From Anabaena sp. PCC 7108 (lineage in GTDB: Bacteria > Cyanobacteriota > Cyanobacteriia > Cyanobacteriales > Nostocaceae), in contig NZ_KB235896.1 in assembly GCF_000332135.1 (NCBI RefSeq), positions 4,394,356 to 4,458,355 on the forward strand: 64,000 nt of DNA, given 5' to 3'. Of the stretch, positions 46,728 through 56,438 are shown one piece after another. The notes below the pieces were generated by a model, which was given only the letters and a program-made list of their open reading frames with translations, had not been told where the DNA came from and made no database searches. The position numbers and the translations under genes were made by a program. The first letter of the stretch is position 1. The number at the start of each line of letters is the position of its first letter.

Positions 46728-48083
46728 ATGACCTACGATTTTGACTTATTTGTAATTGGTGCTGGTTCAGGTGGAATTGCCACAGCTAGACGTGCCGCCG
46801 AATATGGCGCTAAAGTAGGCATTGCCGAGTTTGATAGACTGGGAGGTACTTGCGTTAATCGTGGTTGTGTCCCTAAAAAACTCATGGTTTATGCTTCTCA
46901 TTTTTCTGAGTTGTTTACAGATGCTCAAGGATACGGCTGGAGTTCTGTGGAAAGTTCTTTAAATTGGGAAAAAATGATTACGGCGGTCAATAATGAAGTG
47001 ATTCGCCTGAATGGTATTTATCAAGGAATGCTGGATAAGTCCAAAGTTGAACTTTTGCAGGGACATGGTAAATTAGTCGATGCTCATACAGTTATAGTCG
47101 GAGAACGCCAAATTACCGCCGACAAAATTCTCATTGCTGTGGGTGGCTATCCAGTCAAGCCAAACATTGAGGGCATCGAATACGCTATTACCTCCGATGA
47201 TATTTTTAACCTTAAAGAACAGCCAAAGCGAATTGTGATTTTGGGTGGGGGTTATATAGGTACAGAATTTGCTTGTATCCTCAATGGACTCGGAACCGAA
47301 GTCACCCAGATAATTCGTGGTGAAAAGATTTTGCGTGGTTTTGATCAAGATTTGCAGACTGAAATTCAGCAAGCAATGAGTAACCACGGCATTAAAATTA
47401 TCAATAAAATCCAAAATATAGCAATTGAGAAAAGTGCAGAAGGCGTTAAAGTAACTGTTAGCGGGGCTGAGGGTTTAGAGGAAACAATAATTGCGGATGC
47501 TGTCAGTTTAGCTGCAACTGGTCGCAAACCAAACACCCAAAAATTGGGTTTAGAAAATACCAAAGTCCAATTGCACGATGATGGATCAATTATTGTTGAT
47601 AAATATAGTTGCACAGATGAAGAAAATATCTATGCAGTCGGAGATTGTAGCAACAAAATTAACCTGACTCCAGTAGCGATTAATGAAGGACGAGCTTTAG
47701 CTGATACCGTATTTGGTGGCAAGTCTCGCACCATGAGTTATGAAAATATACCTACAGCCATCTTTACCACACCAGAAGCTGCAACTGTGGGTTTGACTGA
47801 AGCAGAAGCTAGGGAACAATATGGGGAAACGGTGAAAATTTATCGCAGTCGCTTCCGACCAATGTACTACACCTTAGCAGGTAAAGACGAAAAAACGATG
47901 ATGAAGTTGGTGGTAGATGGAAATACCGATAAGGTGCTGGGAGCGCATATGGTGGGAACAAATGCAGCGGAAATTATTCAAGGAATAGCGATCGCTCTGA
48001 AGATGGGTGCAACTAAAGCTAACTTTGATGCTACAGTAGGTATCCATCCTAGTTCAGCCGAAGAATTTGTCACCATGCGCTAA
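46728..48083 (+). CDS. gor: Glutathione-disulfide reductase
   Basis: A 451-residue FAD/NADPH disulfide oxidoreductase regenerating glutathione. The FAD motif is FVIGAGSGGIATARRAAEYG and the redox pair is in GGTCVNRGCVPKK. The NADPH segment is IVILGGGYIGTEFACIL, and the active-site His is in VGIHPSSAEE at the C-terminus. In cyanobacteria the arginines after the NADPH fold vary; here the segment is TQIIRGEKILRGFD. It stands between two copies of the same 159-bp element. A terminator follows at 48263. Confidence 0.94.
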   Translation: MTYDFDLFVIGAGSGGIATARRAAEYGAKVGIAEFDRLGGTCVNRGCVPKKLMVYASHFSELFTDAQGYGWSSVESSLNWEKMITAVNNEVIRLNGIYQGMLDKSKVELLQGHGKLVDAHTVIVGERQITADKILIAVGGYPVKPNIEGIEYAITSDDIFNLKEQPKRIVILGGGYIGTEFACILNGLGTEVTQIIRGEKILRGFDQDLQTEIQQAMSNHGIKIINKIQNIAIEKSAEGVKVTVSGAEGLEETIIADAVSLAATGRKPNTQKLGLENTKVQLHDDGSIIVDKYSCTDEENIYAVGDCSNKINLTPVAINEGRALADTVFGGKSRTMSYENIPTAIFTTPEAATVGLTEAEAREQYGETVKIYRSRFRPMYYTLAGKDEKTMMKLVVDGNTDKVLGAHMVGTNAAEIIQGIAIALKMGATKANFDATVGIHPSSAEEFVTMR

Positions 48084-48092
48084 AAATTCAGT

Positions 48093-48251
48093 TATAGCAA
48101 TTACCATTCAAGTGAGGTACAAGCTGTAATAATTAAACGCAGCGAAAAATTCCTCGAAGCCGGGTTTCCCGGCGGAGGAAACTTTTCAAGGTAGATGGAC
48201 GCAGATAAACGCAGATGATTTTGTACTTCACTCTTCCTAGGAAACGCTATA
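48093..48251. mobile_element. 159-bp MITE-like element, family TATAGC, copy B
   Basis: Same length, orientation and ends as 46385-46543, beginning ten bases after the gor stop. Differences are scattered single bases (for example acaacc versus acaagc, cggcgtagg versus cggcggagg). Confidence 0.82.
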
Positions 48252-48262
48252 TCAGATTAAAA

Positions 48263-48295
48263 GTTGGGTTAAATAACAAAACCCAACCTATTTTT
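48263..48295 (+). terminator. Terminator-like hairpin after gor and copy B
   Basis: The stem GTTGGGTT/AACCCAAC with a nine-base loop is followed by cta and five T. The remaining spacer to 48521 shows no gene. Confidence 0.65.
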
Positions 48296-48521
48296 GATTA
48301 AATTTACGTACTAGACCAATAACAATGGAGAGAAATTAAAAAAACTTTCCTAATTATTCTTGTGCTATTCACAACTTCTGAAACAACACCTTTAATTTCG
48401 CTTACCAGCATCATATTTATCTAGTAATAAAAAAAATTGTATTAATTTTTTCATACCCGATTGCCAAATTAAATAGTAAATTTGTATGGATAAAGCCTAA
48501 ATTTCAATTATCTTTATAATT

Positions 48522-50402
48522 ATGGTCATCTATCAATCCCCGAAAAAATCTCACAAACAATACCGTCGGCGTGAAAATGACTGGCGGTTATTTTTGCGTC
48601 TAGTACCCTATGCCCGACGTAGTAGGCTACTACTGACGTTTTCAATGTCTTTACTAATCCCCATTGCCTTAGCTAATGCCATTCAACCATTATTGATTGG
48701 ACAGGCAATATCTCTGATTCGTCAAGAACCCAGCACCTATGAATTTCTCAAAAATCGCTCCCTCTGGCAAGGTTTAGGAATCCTGCAAGGATTTTTTTTG
48801 GGAGCAATGATCATTAGATTGTCACTCACAGGTATTCAAGGTTATCTGGTACAGAAACTAGGACAAAAAATCACTGCTGCAATCCGTGAGGATTTATTTC
48901 ACCATGTTACATCTCTAGCAGTGCGGTTTTTTGATCGCACACCAGTAGGTAAACTAATTACTAGACTGACAAGCGATGTAGAAAGCCTAGGAGATGTATT
49001 TGCAACAGGAGCCATTGGTATTGTCTCCGATTTATTTTCTATGGTGGTGATTATTGGTTTGATGTTTTCTCTTCAGTGGCAACTTGCTGGATTGCTGCTG
49101 TTAATTCTCTTACCAATCACCTGGGTAATTATTTACTTTCAGCAGCAGTATCGTCAAGCAAATTATAAAGCCCGTGAAGAACTGTCAAAACTAAATTCTC
49201 AATTGCAAGAAAACATTGTTGGCATTAATGTTGTGCAGTTATTCCGCAGGGAAAAATTTAATGCAGAATTGTTTCGCACCACAAATAAGCAATATGTCAA
49301 AGAATTAGATCATACAATTTGGTATGATTCTGCTGTTTCAGCAACCCTAGAATGGGTTAGCCTGATTGCCATTGCTGGTGTGTTGTGGATTGGTGGTTCA
49401 TTGCTATTAGATAATAATATCACTTTTGGGATTTTATCAGCATTTATTTTATATGCTCAACAATTATTCGATCCTTTACGGAATTTTGCAGAAAAATTTA
49501 CTGTAATTCAATCTGGTTTCACTGCTATTGAAAGAGTGAGTGATATTTTAGATGAACGAATAGAAATCAGCGATATTCTTAATCCTCAGCCTGCAAGTTT
49601 GAATTTTAATCTTGGTTACATCGATGAGATCATTGAGAGTCTAGAATCCCGGAAATTTCCCTCTCCAGATCAACTTGGAGAAATTTGCTTTGAACACGTC
49701 TGGTTTGCTTACAAAGACGATGATTATGTAATTAAAGACTTAGACTTTACTATTCATCCTGGGGAAAAAATCGCCTTAGTTGGACCTACAGGTGCGGGTA
49801 AAAGTTCAATTATCCGGCTTTTGTGTCGTCTTTATGAACCCACACAAGGACGCATTTTGATTGATGGTGTAGATATCCGTGAGATACCACAAGCAGAACT
49901 GCGGCGTTATATGGCAGTGATTTTACAAGAAGCCTTTTTGTTTGCAGGTGATGTTAAAAGTAACATTACTTTAGGAGATAGTTACACATTTGCCGAGATT
50001 CAACAAGCTGCTGAAAAGACTAATATTGCTGAATTCATTAATGAATTACCCCAAGGCTATGATACTCAATTACGAGAACGAGGGACAAATATTTCTAGTG
50101 GACAAAAACAACTTTTAGCCTTTGCTCGTGCGGCAATTCGTAACCCACAAATTTTAGTATTAGATGAAGCTACCGCTAGTTTAGATGTAGGAACAGAAGC
50201 TTTAGTTCAACAGGCATTAAATCAGCTTCTAGTAAAACGAACTGCGATTATTATTGCTCACCGTTTGTCTACAATTCGTAATGTAGACCGGATTTTTGTT
50301 TTGAAGCGTGGGGAATTAATCGAACAGGGAAGCCATGAACAATTGCTAGAAAAAGGAGGACTCTATGCCACATTGCATAACTTGCAGATGCTGGGGACTT
50401 AG
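48522..50402 (+). CDS. ABC exporter (fused permease-ATPase)
   Basis: A 626-residue half-transporter of the MsbA/multidrug type; it should act as a homodimer or heterodimer. Six membrane helices span about 35-340. The nucleotide-binding domain (about 385-620) has Walker A VGPTGAGKSSI, Q-loop AVILQEAFLF, signature NISSGQKQLL (ISSGQ instead of the common LSGGQ), Walker B LVLDEATASLD and the switch His in IIAHRLST. An insertion of about 40 residues (about 355-395) precedes the ATPase domain. Substrate unknown. Confidence 0.92.
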   Translation: MVIYQSPKKSHKQYRRRENDWRLFLRLVPYARRSRLLLTFSMSLLIPIALANAIQPLLIGQAISLIRQEPSTYEFLKNRSLWQGLGILQGFFLGAMIIRLSLTGIQGYLVQKLGQKITAAIREDLFHHVTSLAVRFFDRTPVGKLITRLTSDVESLGDVFATGAIGIVSDLFSMVVIIGLMFSLQWQLAGLLLLILLPITWVIIYFQQQYRQANYKAREELSKLNSQLQENIVGINVVQLFRREKFNAELFRTTNKQYVKELDHTIWYDSAVSATLEWVSLIAIAGVLWIGGSLLLDNNITFGILSAFILYAQQLFDPLRNFAEKFTVIQSGFTAIERVSDILDERIEISDILNPQPASLNFNLGYIDEIIESLESRKFPSPDQLGEICFEHVWFAYKDDDYVIKDLDFTIHPGEKIALVGPTGAGKSSIIRLLCRLYEPTQGRILIDGVDIREIPQAELRRYMAVILQEAFLFAGDVKSNITLGDSYTFAEIQQAAEKTNIAEFINELPQGYDTQLRERGTNISSGQKQLLAFARAAIRNPQILVLDEATASLDVGTEALVQQALNQLLVKRTAIIIAHRLSTIRNVDRIFVLKRGELIEQGSHEQLLEKGGLYATLHNLQMLGT

Positions 50403-50405
50403 GAG

Positions 50406-50577
50406 ATGCGGTGAAGTCGGGACGCGGAGACACGGGGACGCGGAGACACGGGGACGCGGGGAAAATTAAGAATTACCTGTCACCTGTTCCCTGTTCCCTG
50501 TTCCCTGTTCCCTGTTCCCTGTTCCCTGTTCCCTGTTCCCTGTTCCCTGTTCCCTGTTCCCTGTTCCCTGTTCCCTC
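50406..50577. repeat. Tandem arrays: gacgcggagacacgg units and ctgttcc heptamers
   Basis: Two to three copies of a 15-bp G-rich unit (50420-50460) are followed by about 13 head-to-tail copies of ctgttcc (50483-50577). The latter is the longest perfect heptamer run in the window along with 29824-29913. Confidence 0.93.
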
Positions 50578-50610
50578 TGATAAATGTGAAATTTATTTTG
50601 CATCACTACT

Positions 50611-50648
50611 TATAAAAAATACCCACCCAGATAAAAATCTGAATGGGT
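50611..50648 (-). terminator. dnaK terminator
   Basis: On the minus strand the stem ACCCATTCAGAT/ATCTGGGTGGGT (imperfect) with a short T loop is followed by ATTTTTTA. It lies 40 bases past the dnaK stop. Confidence 0.8.
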
Positions 50649-50686
50649 AATAAAAAAGGGAGCAATTAAACCCCCAAAGAATGGAA

Positions 50687-52597
50687 TTATTTGCTTTCAG
50701 TGAAATCTGCATCAATTACATCATCACCACTACCAGAAGGAGGGGTAGAACCGCCAGAGGGAGGTTCAGCACCACCACCAGGAGCCTCACCTGCACCAGC
50801 TTGTTGATAGATGTTGCTACCAACAGCAAACAGTGCTTGTTGCAATTCTGGTGTCAGCTTCTTAATTAGCTCATCATCTTCCTTAGCTACTGCTTCCCGC
50901 AGTTCTTTTACCAAACCTTCAATTTTGGTTTTATCAGCATCAGGAACTTTATCACCCAATTCTTGCAACTGCTTTTCAGCTTGGTATGCTAAAGAATCAG
51001 CTTGGTTCTTACGTTCAATTTTCTCACGGCGTTCTTTGTCACTAGAAGCATTTTGTTCAGCTTCGCGCACCATGCGGTCAACATCATTTTTATCCAAGGT
51101 AGAAGCGCCAGTAATGCTGATAGATTGTTCTTTACCAGTGCCTTTATCCTTAGCAGTAACGTTGAGAATACCGTTAGCATCAATATCAAAGGTAACTTCA
51201 ATTTGAGGTACACCACGAGGTGCGGGAGGAATACCATCTAAACGGAAGGTTCCCAAACTCTTGTTATCATTTGAGAATTCCCGTTCCCCTTGGAGGACGT
51301 GAATTTCTACGTTAGTTTGACCGTCTACAGCAGTCGAGAAGACTTCTGATTTTTTGGTAGGAATTGTGGTGTTACGAGGAATAATCTTAGTCATCACACC
51401 ACCCAAGGTTTCTACACCCAAGGATAGAGGTGATACGTCTAACAACAAGATGCCTGTAACGTCACCAGATAGAACACCTGCTTGAATAGCTGCACCAACT
51501 GCTACTACTTCATCAGGGTTAACAGTTTGGTTTGGGTCTTTACCTAGCACCCGCTTGACGACATCTTGGACTGCGGGAATCCGGGTAGAACCACCAACTA
51601 GTACGACTTCATCAATGTTGCTCTTATTTAATTTGGCATCTCTGAGAGCATTTTCTACGGGGATGCGGCAACGGTCAATTAAGTCAGAGCAGAGTTCTTC
51701 AAATGTGCCACGAGTTAGAGTTGTATCCAGGTGCTTGGGGCCGTCCTGGGTAGCTGTAATAAATGGCAGGTTGATTTCGGCTTGGGTAACGCTAGAAAGC
51801 TCAATTTTGGCTTTTTCAGCGGCTTCAGTTAAACGTTGTAAGGCTTGTTTATCTTTGCGGAGGTCAATGCCCTCGTCTTTTTTGAATTTTTCAGCTAAGA
51901 AGTCAACGATTTTTTTATCGAAGTCGTCACCACCAAGGTGAGTATCTCCAGATGTTGCTAATACTTCAAATACGCCATCTCCCACCTCCAGGACAGATAC
52001 GTCGAAAGTCCCGCCACCAAGGTCAAATACGAGGATGGTTTCGTTGCTCTTTTTATCAAAACCGTAAGCTAGAGAAGCCGCTGTTGGTTCGTTGATAATC
52101 CGTAGAACTTCAATACCAGCGATTTTACCAGCGTCTTTGGTAGCTTGACGTTGGGAGTCGTTGAAATATGCAGGAACGGTGATGACTGCTTGGGTAACGG
52201 TTTCACCCAGATATTTACTCGCGTCTTCTACGAGTTTGCGGAGGACTTTGGCTGAAATTTCTTCTGGAGAAAACTGCTTACCAGCGCCTGGAGAGTCTAG
52301 CTTGACGTTACCGCCACTGCTGAGAACTTTATAAGAGACTTCGGTAGTTTCCTTGGTAACTTCATCGAAACGGCGGCCAATGAACCGTTTAACAGAGTAA
52401 AAGGTGTTTTCGGGGTTCATTACCGCTTGACGTTTAGCGATTTGACCAACTAAATTATCGCCGTTTTTAGCAAATGCTACTACTGATGGTGTGGTTCTAA
52501 AACCTTCGGCGTTGGCAATTACAGTGGGTTTACCACCTTCCATAACTGCTACGCAGGAGTTCGTCGTACCTAAGTCAATTCCAACTACTTTTGCCAT
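50687..52597 (-). CDS. dnaK: Hsp70 chaperone DnaK
   Basis: A 636-residue Hsp70. The start [20 protein letters not shown], the phosphate-2 motif [32 protein letters not shown] and the substrate-binding domain with [17 protein letters not shown] are all canonical. The tail is GA/GG-rich and ends [12 protein letters not shown]. No grpE or dnaJ is adjacent. I see no CIRCE palindrome in the upstream 200 bases. Cyanobacteria have several dnaK paralogues; this has the features of the housekeeping type (DnaK2-like). Confidence 0.96.
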   Translation of the reverse strand: MAKVVGIDLGTTNSCVAVMEGGKPTVIANAEGFRTTPSVVAFAKNGDNLVGQIAKRQAVMNPENTFYSVKRFIGRRFDEVTKETTEVSYKVLSSGGNVKLDSPGAGKQFSPEEISAKVLRKLVEDASKYLGETVTQAVITVPAYFNDSQRQATKDAGKIAGIEVLRIINEPTAASLAYGFDKKSNETILVFDLGGGTFDVSVLEVGDGVFEVLATSGDTHLGGDDFDKKIVDFLAEKFKKDEGIDLRKDKQALQRLTEAAEKAKIELSSVTQAEINLPFITATQDGPKHLDTTLTRGTFEELCSDLIDRCRIPVENALRDAKLNKSNIDEVVLVGGSTRIPAVQDVVKRVLGKDPNQTVNPDEVVAVGAAIQAGVLSGDVTGILLLDVSPLSLGVETLGGVMTKIIPRNTTIPTKKSEVFSTAVDGQTNVEIHVLQGEREFSNDNKSLGTFRLDGIPPAPRGVPQIEVTFDIDANGILNVTAKDKGTGKEQSISITGASTLDKNDVDRMVREAEQNASSDKERREKIERKNQADSLAYQAEKQLQELGDKVPDADKTKIEGLVKELREAVAKEDDELIKKLTPELQQALFAVGSNIYQQAGAGEAPGGGAEPPSGGSTPPSGSGDDVIDADFTESK

Positions 52598-53224
52598 TTT
52601 ATTTTGTTGACTCCGTATAACTACAAATGAATGGGATTATAAAGGACTAAATTGTGAACTAACTGATTCAAAAAAGCAGTCCGTTCAGCATGGTTTAGCT
52701 TTTCTGGGCTTGAAACCGCAAGTTATGCTGATATATATACTGAACTTGTGTAGCCAGTCCATGAAGGGTGGTTTCCCGAACCTTGAATAGGACGGTTAAT
52801 TTTAAAGTTTGTTTTTAGTTGGTTCATGGATCAATTTGCTGTCACTCTGACTAATGTAGGAGAATTAATACGTTCAGGAATTGGGGTGAACCGTAATCTC
52901 AAAGTCGTATTTGCCGTCAAAATGAGGTTATGGGCAAGCTAATGGCACAGTATATGTGCTTACTAACCTCGTAAATTAGTGTTTTAGAAAACCCAAATTA
53001 CCGGGGTAAACAGCATAGATAGATTTGGTGAAGAGGAGGATGCAGAGGGCTGTCAGTCACTATACTAGGCAAAAAGACCCTAAAAATGCTGGTATGGTTG
53101 CTCCACAGTCAGAAGCAAGTAAAAATAGAAGGATTAGTCGCTACCCTACTTTTCCCAATACAACTTTCATCTGTTTGTCGTGCAAGTGATCTCAGAAAAA
53201 GCAGAAGAAGACATAGTGATTTTT
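52598..53224. other. Spacer upstream of dnaK
   Basis: It holds the dnaK promoter and leader, AT-rich near the start. A weak arm pair occurs around 52770-52800. No ORF of credible composition and no CIRCE or tRNA are seen. Confidence 0.4.
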
Positions 53225-53315
53225 GGGCGTTGCATAATTGCGGGATGATTTGAGAATCTGCATCAATATATAATCACCGCGTCTGGAGCGTCTCCGTGTC
53301 TTGAGCGTCAGTCTA
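53225..53315. mobile_element. MITE-like element, family GGCGTTGC, truncated copy
   Basis: Inverted relative to 44332-44437. It matches from GGGCGTTGCATAATTGCGGG through 'caccgcgtctggagcgtct' to 'gagcgtcag', then stops short of the second terminal repeat. Right after it, 53318-53345 resembles one end of the 59985-60060 element. Confidence 0.68.
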
Positions 53316-53369
53316 AATGATAAGTATTCAACTAGACCTGATATAATACTGTCACTTTCTATATTTGCA

Positions 53370-53406
53370 TAAAATAAAGCCCCGGTAGTAAATACCTCCA
53401 GGGCTT
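53370..53406 (-). terminator. Protoglobin gene terminator
   Basis: On the minus strand, AAGCCC...GGGCTT flanks GGAGGTAT/ACCGG inner pairing and is followed by a TATTTTA tract, 83 bases past the stop. Confidence 0.75.
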
Positions 53407-53488
53407 ATATATATCTTAACTAAATGAAATGCAAAATTTTTTTCAGGAAAATAAACAGACAGAAGTGATGGAGTTTAAATGCTTGTGC

Positions 53489-54043
53489 TTACATACTAGA
53501 TGCACCAGTACCAATGAGCCGTTTGAATAAAGCTTCTGACCAACCAGTTTCTTTAAGTACCGCAGCGGAGGAAACTTCTACATAAGCCTGCTCAATAAAA
53601 GCTAAATCAATCATACAAATTCTGCCTAATGCATATTGTAATTCATCTGTTTTCCCATCAAGTCTGAGCTTTTTACCAACTTCATGGACAACAACTGCCA
53701 TCGCCGGAACTACGTGCTGAGGAGCAATTCCAATCTTCACATGAACAAGCCCGATATGCCAACGAATTTTAGCATATTGTTCGCCCCAATTATCCACTCC
53801 TGTAAACATTTCATTAAACCACTGAATAAATGTTTCATGTAGGCGATGAATTCGTCCTTCACTTTTATTTAAAATGGCACTCATTTCTTCATCACGTCCT
53901 AGATAATCATAGAAGTGATCAGCCATTGTTGCAGCAATTTCTTTTCCCCAATCTGCGTTGGATTTAAGAATAGTTTTATCTTCAGAAGTTAAACCAATTC
54001 TTGTTTCCATTTTTGCCATAAAAGCGCTCGGTTCGATAGCCAT
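53489..54043 (-). CDS. Protoglobin-domain haem protein
   Basis: A 184-residue single globin of the globin-coupled-sensor/protoglobin type. The distal region has HFYDYLGRDEEM. The key helix reads KIRWHIGLVHVKIGIAPQHVV with the likely proximal His in LVHVKIG (about 97), and the end is helical. There is no attached kinase, cyclase or MCP domain. It is last in a row of five same-strand genes that encode a roadblock/GTPase module, so it may report oxygen or NO to that module. The 161-base gap leaves room for its own promoter. Confidence 0.85.
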   Translation of the reverse strand: MAIEPSAFMAKMETRIGLTSEDKTILKSNADWGKEIAATMADHFYDYLGRDEEMSAILNKSEGRIHRLHETFIQWFNEMFTGVDNWGEQYAKIRWHIGLVHVKIGIAPQHVVPAMAVVVHEVGKKLRLDGKTDELQYALGRICMIDLAFIEQAYVEVSSAAVLKETGWSEALFKRLIGTGASSM

Positions 54044-54204
54044 AATTAACCCTTTAAAAAGATAGATGTGCTTGGATTAAGTCTTGTATATGCTGTGTAA
54101 AAGAGTATGCTATAAGATTACACGCTTTGATCAGAGTAGCAAAGATATGCACCTTATATTATTAATTTTTACCTAAAAATAAGTCACCAAAATTGCATTT
54201 TTAA

Positions 54205-55128
54205 TTATGATGTCTTATTGCGTAAAAAACCAACTAAATTTTTGAGGAATGATTGACTAACAGATGGCTTTTCTGCTGGCTTTTCTGTAGGTGCTGGTTT
54301 AGTTGCAGGCACAGTTTCCTGTAATGGTTCTGGAAAAGTGATTGCGGAAATAGAAGTGGAAATAGGCTCTTCTAAAGTGAATGTAGGTGTAGCACCAACC
54401 ATAAAATACTCTTCTGCTAAACCAACTACAATCAGTCGGAAAGCAATTTGCTGTACAGTTGCTAGGGGTATACTCAGTTGATTGGCAATATGCTGTAGAG
54501 AAACCTGTCCGTTGACAAATTCCCATACTTGCCATTCTTGAGCATTTAACTGCATTTTGGGCTGTTTCACGAGAAACCCTGACAAACCGGAAGTTGGATC
54601 TGGCAGTTTTTCTTCTAAAGCCGTCCAATCTCGTAGCGCCCGGAGTCCAATTAATATTACCTCAGTTGCAGACATACTTAAACCTGTCATTTCTCCCAAA
54701 GGCAATGATGATGTTGGCTCAAATTTAAACAGAGCATCCTTGACTTGAAATAAGGAACATACTGGACGCAAAACTTGGCTATTAAATAGCAGTTTTAATT
54801 GTTCTGGTTGTAGTAGTCCTTGAGATTTGAGACACAAACCTAGTGGTGAGTTGATAAAACAGGAGGAAATTTGAGTAACTCTGGAGATGACACGCTCACT
54901 TATCCACCCTCTTTGAGCAATCATTAATGTTAGTCCTTGTTGGTCTAAGCGATCTGCTGCGCTGATGACTCGACCTTGATGCAGCCACATATAATAAACT
55001 TGTTTTTTCCGGGTTTCAGTTCCTTCTGGTAAAAATTCAATGTAAAGTAGTCCTGTTTTTTTTCCTTGATCTAAAAACTGAAGTAGTTCTGGGAAGGAAA
55101 AATCGGCAAAGTTACCAGTAATAGTCAT
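54205..55128 (-). CDS. PATAN/DUF4388-domain protein
   Basis: A 307-residue protein with an N-terminal DUF4388 (PATAN) domain (about 1-140, starting MTITGNFADFSFPELLQFLD, then GRVISAADRL). A winged-helix-like middle (about 185-245, QVWEFVNGQVSLQHIANQL) follows, then a Pro-rich acidic tail (about 250-307). PATAN domains occur at the N-terminus of PatA and in phototaxis regulators that bind type IV pilus motor proteins. No receiver domain is attached here. Strong GGAGG ribosome site. Cotranscription with the GTPase upstream (130-base gap) is inferred. Confidence 0.86.
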   Translation of the reverse strand: MTITGNFADFSFPELLQFLDQGKKTGLLYIEFLPEGTETRKKQVYYMWLHQGRVISAADRLDQQGLTLMIAQRGWISERVISRVTQISSCFINSPLGLCLKSQGLLQPEQLKLLFNSQVLRPVCSLFQVKDALFKFEPTSSLPLGEMTGLSMSATEVILIGLRALRDWTALEEKLPDPTSGLSGFLVKQPKMQLNAQEWQVWEFVNGQVSLQHIANQLSIPLATVQQIAFRLIVVGLAEEYFMVGATPTFTLEEPISTSISAITFPEPLQETVPATKPAPTEKPAEKPSVSQSFLKNLVGFLRNKTS

Positions 55129-55258
55129 ATTTTACCTCCTTTACTAAAGGATATAAATATCTAGCAAATCAGAATAAAAATATTCCGAAACTTAACCTCA
55201 AAAAATTCTGATTTAATTGAGGTAATTTTCCTAAAATAATTAGGATTAATGAGATAGA

Positions 55259-55789
55259 TTAGACTGCACAACTTTCCATTAAGTACTGTACTAGGGCAAT
55301 GACAGCTTCACCGACAGAGTCTCCTTCGTTAGGATTTACTCTGACCATAGGAGGTCTTTCGGCTTTATCAACGTACCCAATAGCAAGGTATACATCTTCT
55401 TCAGACCAAGCTCCCGGACAATCGGTATGTGTTAGACCAATGATCATGGGTATCTGAGCGCGTTCTTGCATAAAGTTGAGAATTTTACGCGCATGACGGA
55501 ATTCTCTAGCTCGATGTGCTGCTACTAGTAAAATATAAGCGTGAGCTTTGCGAATCAAAATATCCCACATGAAATCAAAACGAGACTGACCAGGTGTGCC
55601 ATAAAGATGTAAAGCCATGTCAGGTCCAAATTGCAATCGACCAAAGTCAAAAGCCACAGTAGTTCTTTGTTTCAACAATGCTGTTTCATCAGTTGCACGG
55701 GTATCTGTATCTACGACTTCAATTTCACTAATAGAACGGATAAAAGTGGATTTACCTGCTCCTACTGAGCCGGTGACAATCAAGCGCAT
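55259..55789 (-). CDS. Ras-like small GTPase (COG2229/MglA-like)
   Basis: A 176-residue GTP-binding protein. P-loop VTGSVGAGKSTFIRSIS (residues about 5-21), switch I Thr in KQRTTVAFDFGRL, switch II LYGTPGQSRFDFMWD, and G4 as LTHTD in place of NKxD. These are features of the COG2229 group (CvnD of Streptomyces conservons), related to MglA. The ATG at 55789 (MRLIVTG) or 55798 (MEIMRL) could start it; I prefer the first because it puts the P-loop strand at the terminus. The roadblock protein upstream is the expected regulator. Confidence 0.9.
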   Translation of the reverse strand: MRLIVTGSVGAGKSTFIRSISEIEVVDTDTRATDETALLKQRTTVAFDFGRLQFGPDMALHLYGTPGQSRFDFMWDILIRKAHAYILLVAAHRAREFRHARKILNFMQERAQIPMIIGLTHTDCPGAWSEEDVYLAIGYVDKAERPPMVRVNPNEGDSVGEAVIALVQYLMESCAV

Positions 55790-55966
55790 AATCTCCATGT
55801 TTATTTACTCCATAAATAAACAAATTAATGATTGATAATTCACTAGCTTAAACAAACTCCTAAATAGGGTTGATATTTGTTTATTAATGGCTGTAAAGTT
55901 CCCTAGTTTAAGGAGTATTTTGTCTACAAGGGAACTTGTATTAAGTTGGCTTTAGTATGAGATTAT

Positions 55967-56338
55967 TTAGGATAGAACTAGTTTGAGTTCGGCAAGAACA
56001 CGTTTAATTTCTAACATTAGTAATCCTTGTTTTGCACTTTCACTAGCTAATACAAGCAATACTGCATCTTCACCACAACCTGTCAAGATACCAAAGCCTT
56101 TATTACCTTCTACAAAGATGCGGTCTACATTTCCTCTAGCTAACTCAATCCCAATCCGTTCACCTAGAGACAGCATAGATGCTGACATTGCTGATACACG
56201 TTCTTCATCCATTCCACCTGGTAAACTTGCACCTAAAGGTAGACCATCGGGAGTAACAAGTGCTGCTCCTTGAACGTCAGTAGTAGCAGTTACAAAGTGT
56301 TGTAAAATCATGCTCAGTTTTTCTGTATTAATAGCCAT
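55967..56338 (-). CDS. Roadblock/LC7-domain protein
   Basis: A 123-residue single roadblock domain, starting with helix NTEKLSMILQHFVTATTDVQ. It continues with AALVTPDGLPLGASLP, then a central helix (RVSAMSASMLSLGERIG) and strands with FVEGNKGFGILTG and AVLLVLASES. These homodimers (MglB, CvnB) act as platforms or GAPs for MglA/CvnD GTPases. The GTPase gene follows on the same strand after 168 bases. GGAG ribosome site. Confidence 0.92.
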   Translation of the reverse strand: MAINTEKLSMILQHFVTATTDVQGAALVTPDGLPLGASLPGGMDEERVSAMSASMLSLGERIGIELARGNVDRIFVEGNKGFGILTGCGEDAVLLVLASESAKQGLLMLEIKRVLAELKLVLS

Positions 56339-56438
56339 ATTATTGTTCTCCGTTGTGTTTAATTTGAAAGTGAGTAGGGAATTTTTATTAATTCCTGATT
56401 CAATAAGTTCTTGATCTTTAATTAAAGTTATGGGCTTT

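Noticed and set aside
50411-50650. Plus-strand ORF of 79 codons after the ABC exporter
   Set aside because: Encodes only translated heptamer repeats.
50811-51941. Plus-strand ORFs of 80-131 codons inside dnaK
   Set aside because: Ser/Leu-rich antisense shadows of a well-conserved chaperone gene.
52598-52800. CIRCE heat-shock operator before dnaK
   Set aside because: No TTAGCACTC/GAGTGCTAA palindrome was seen in the spacer.
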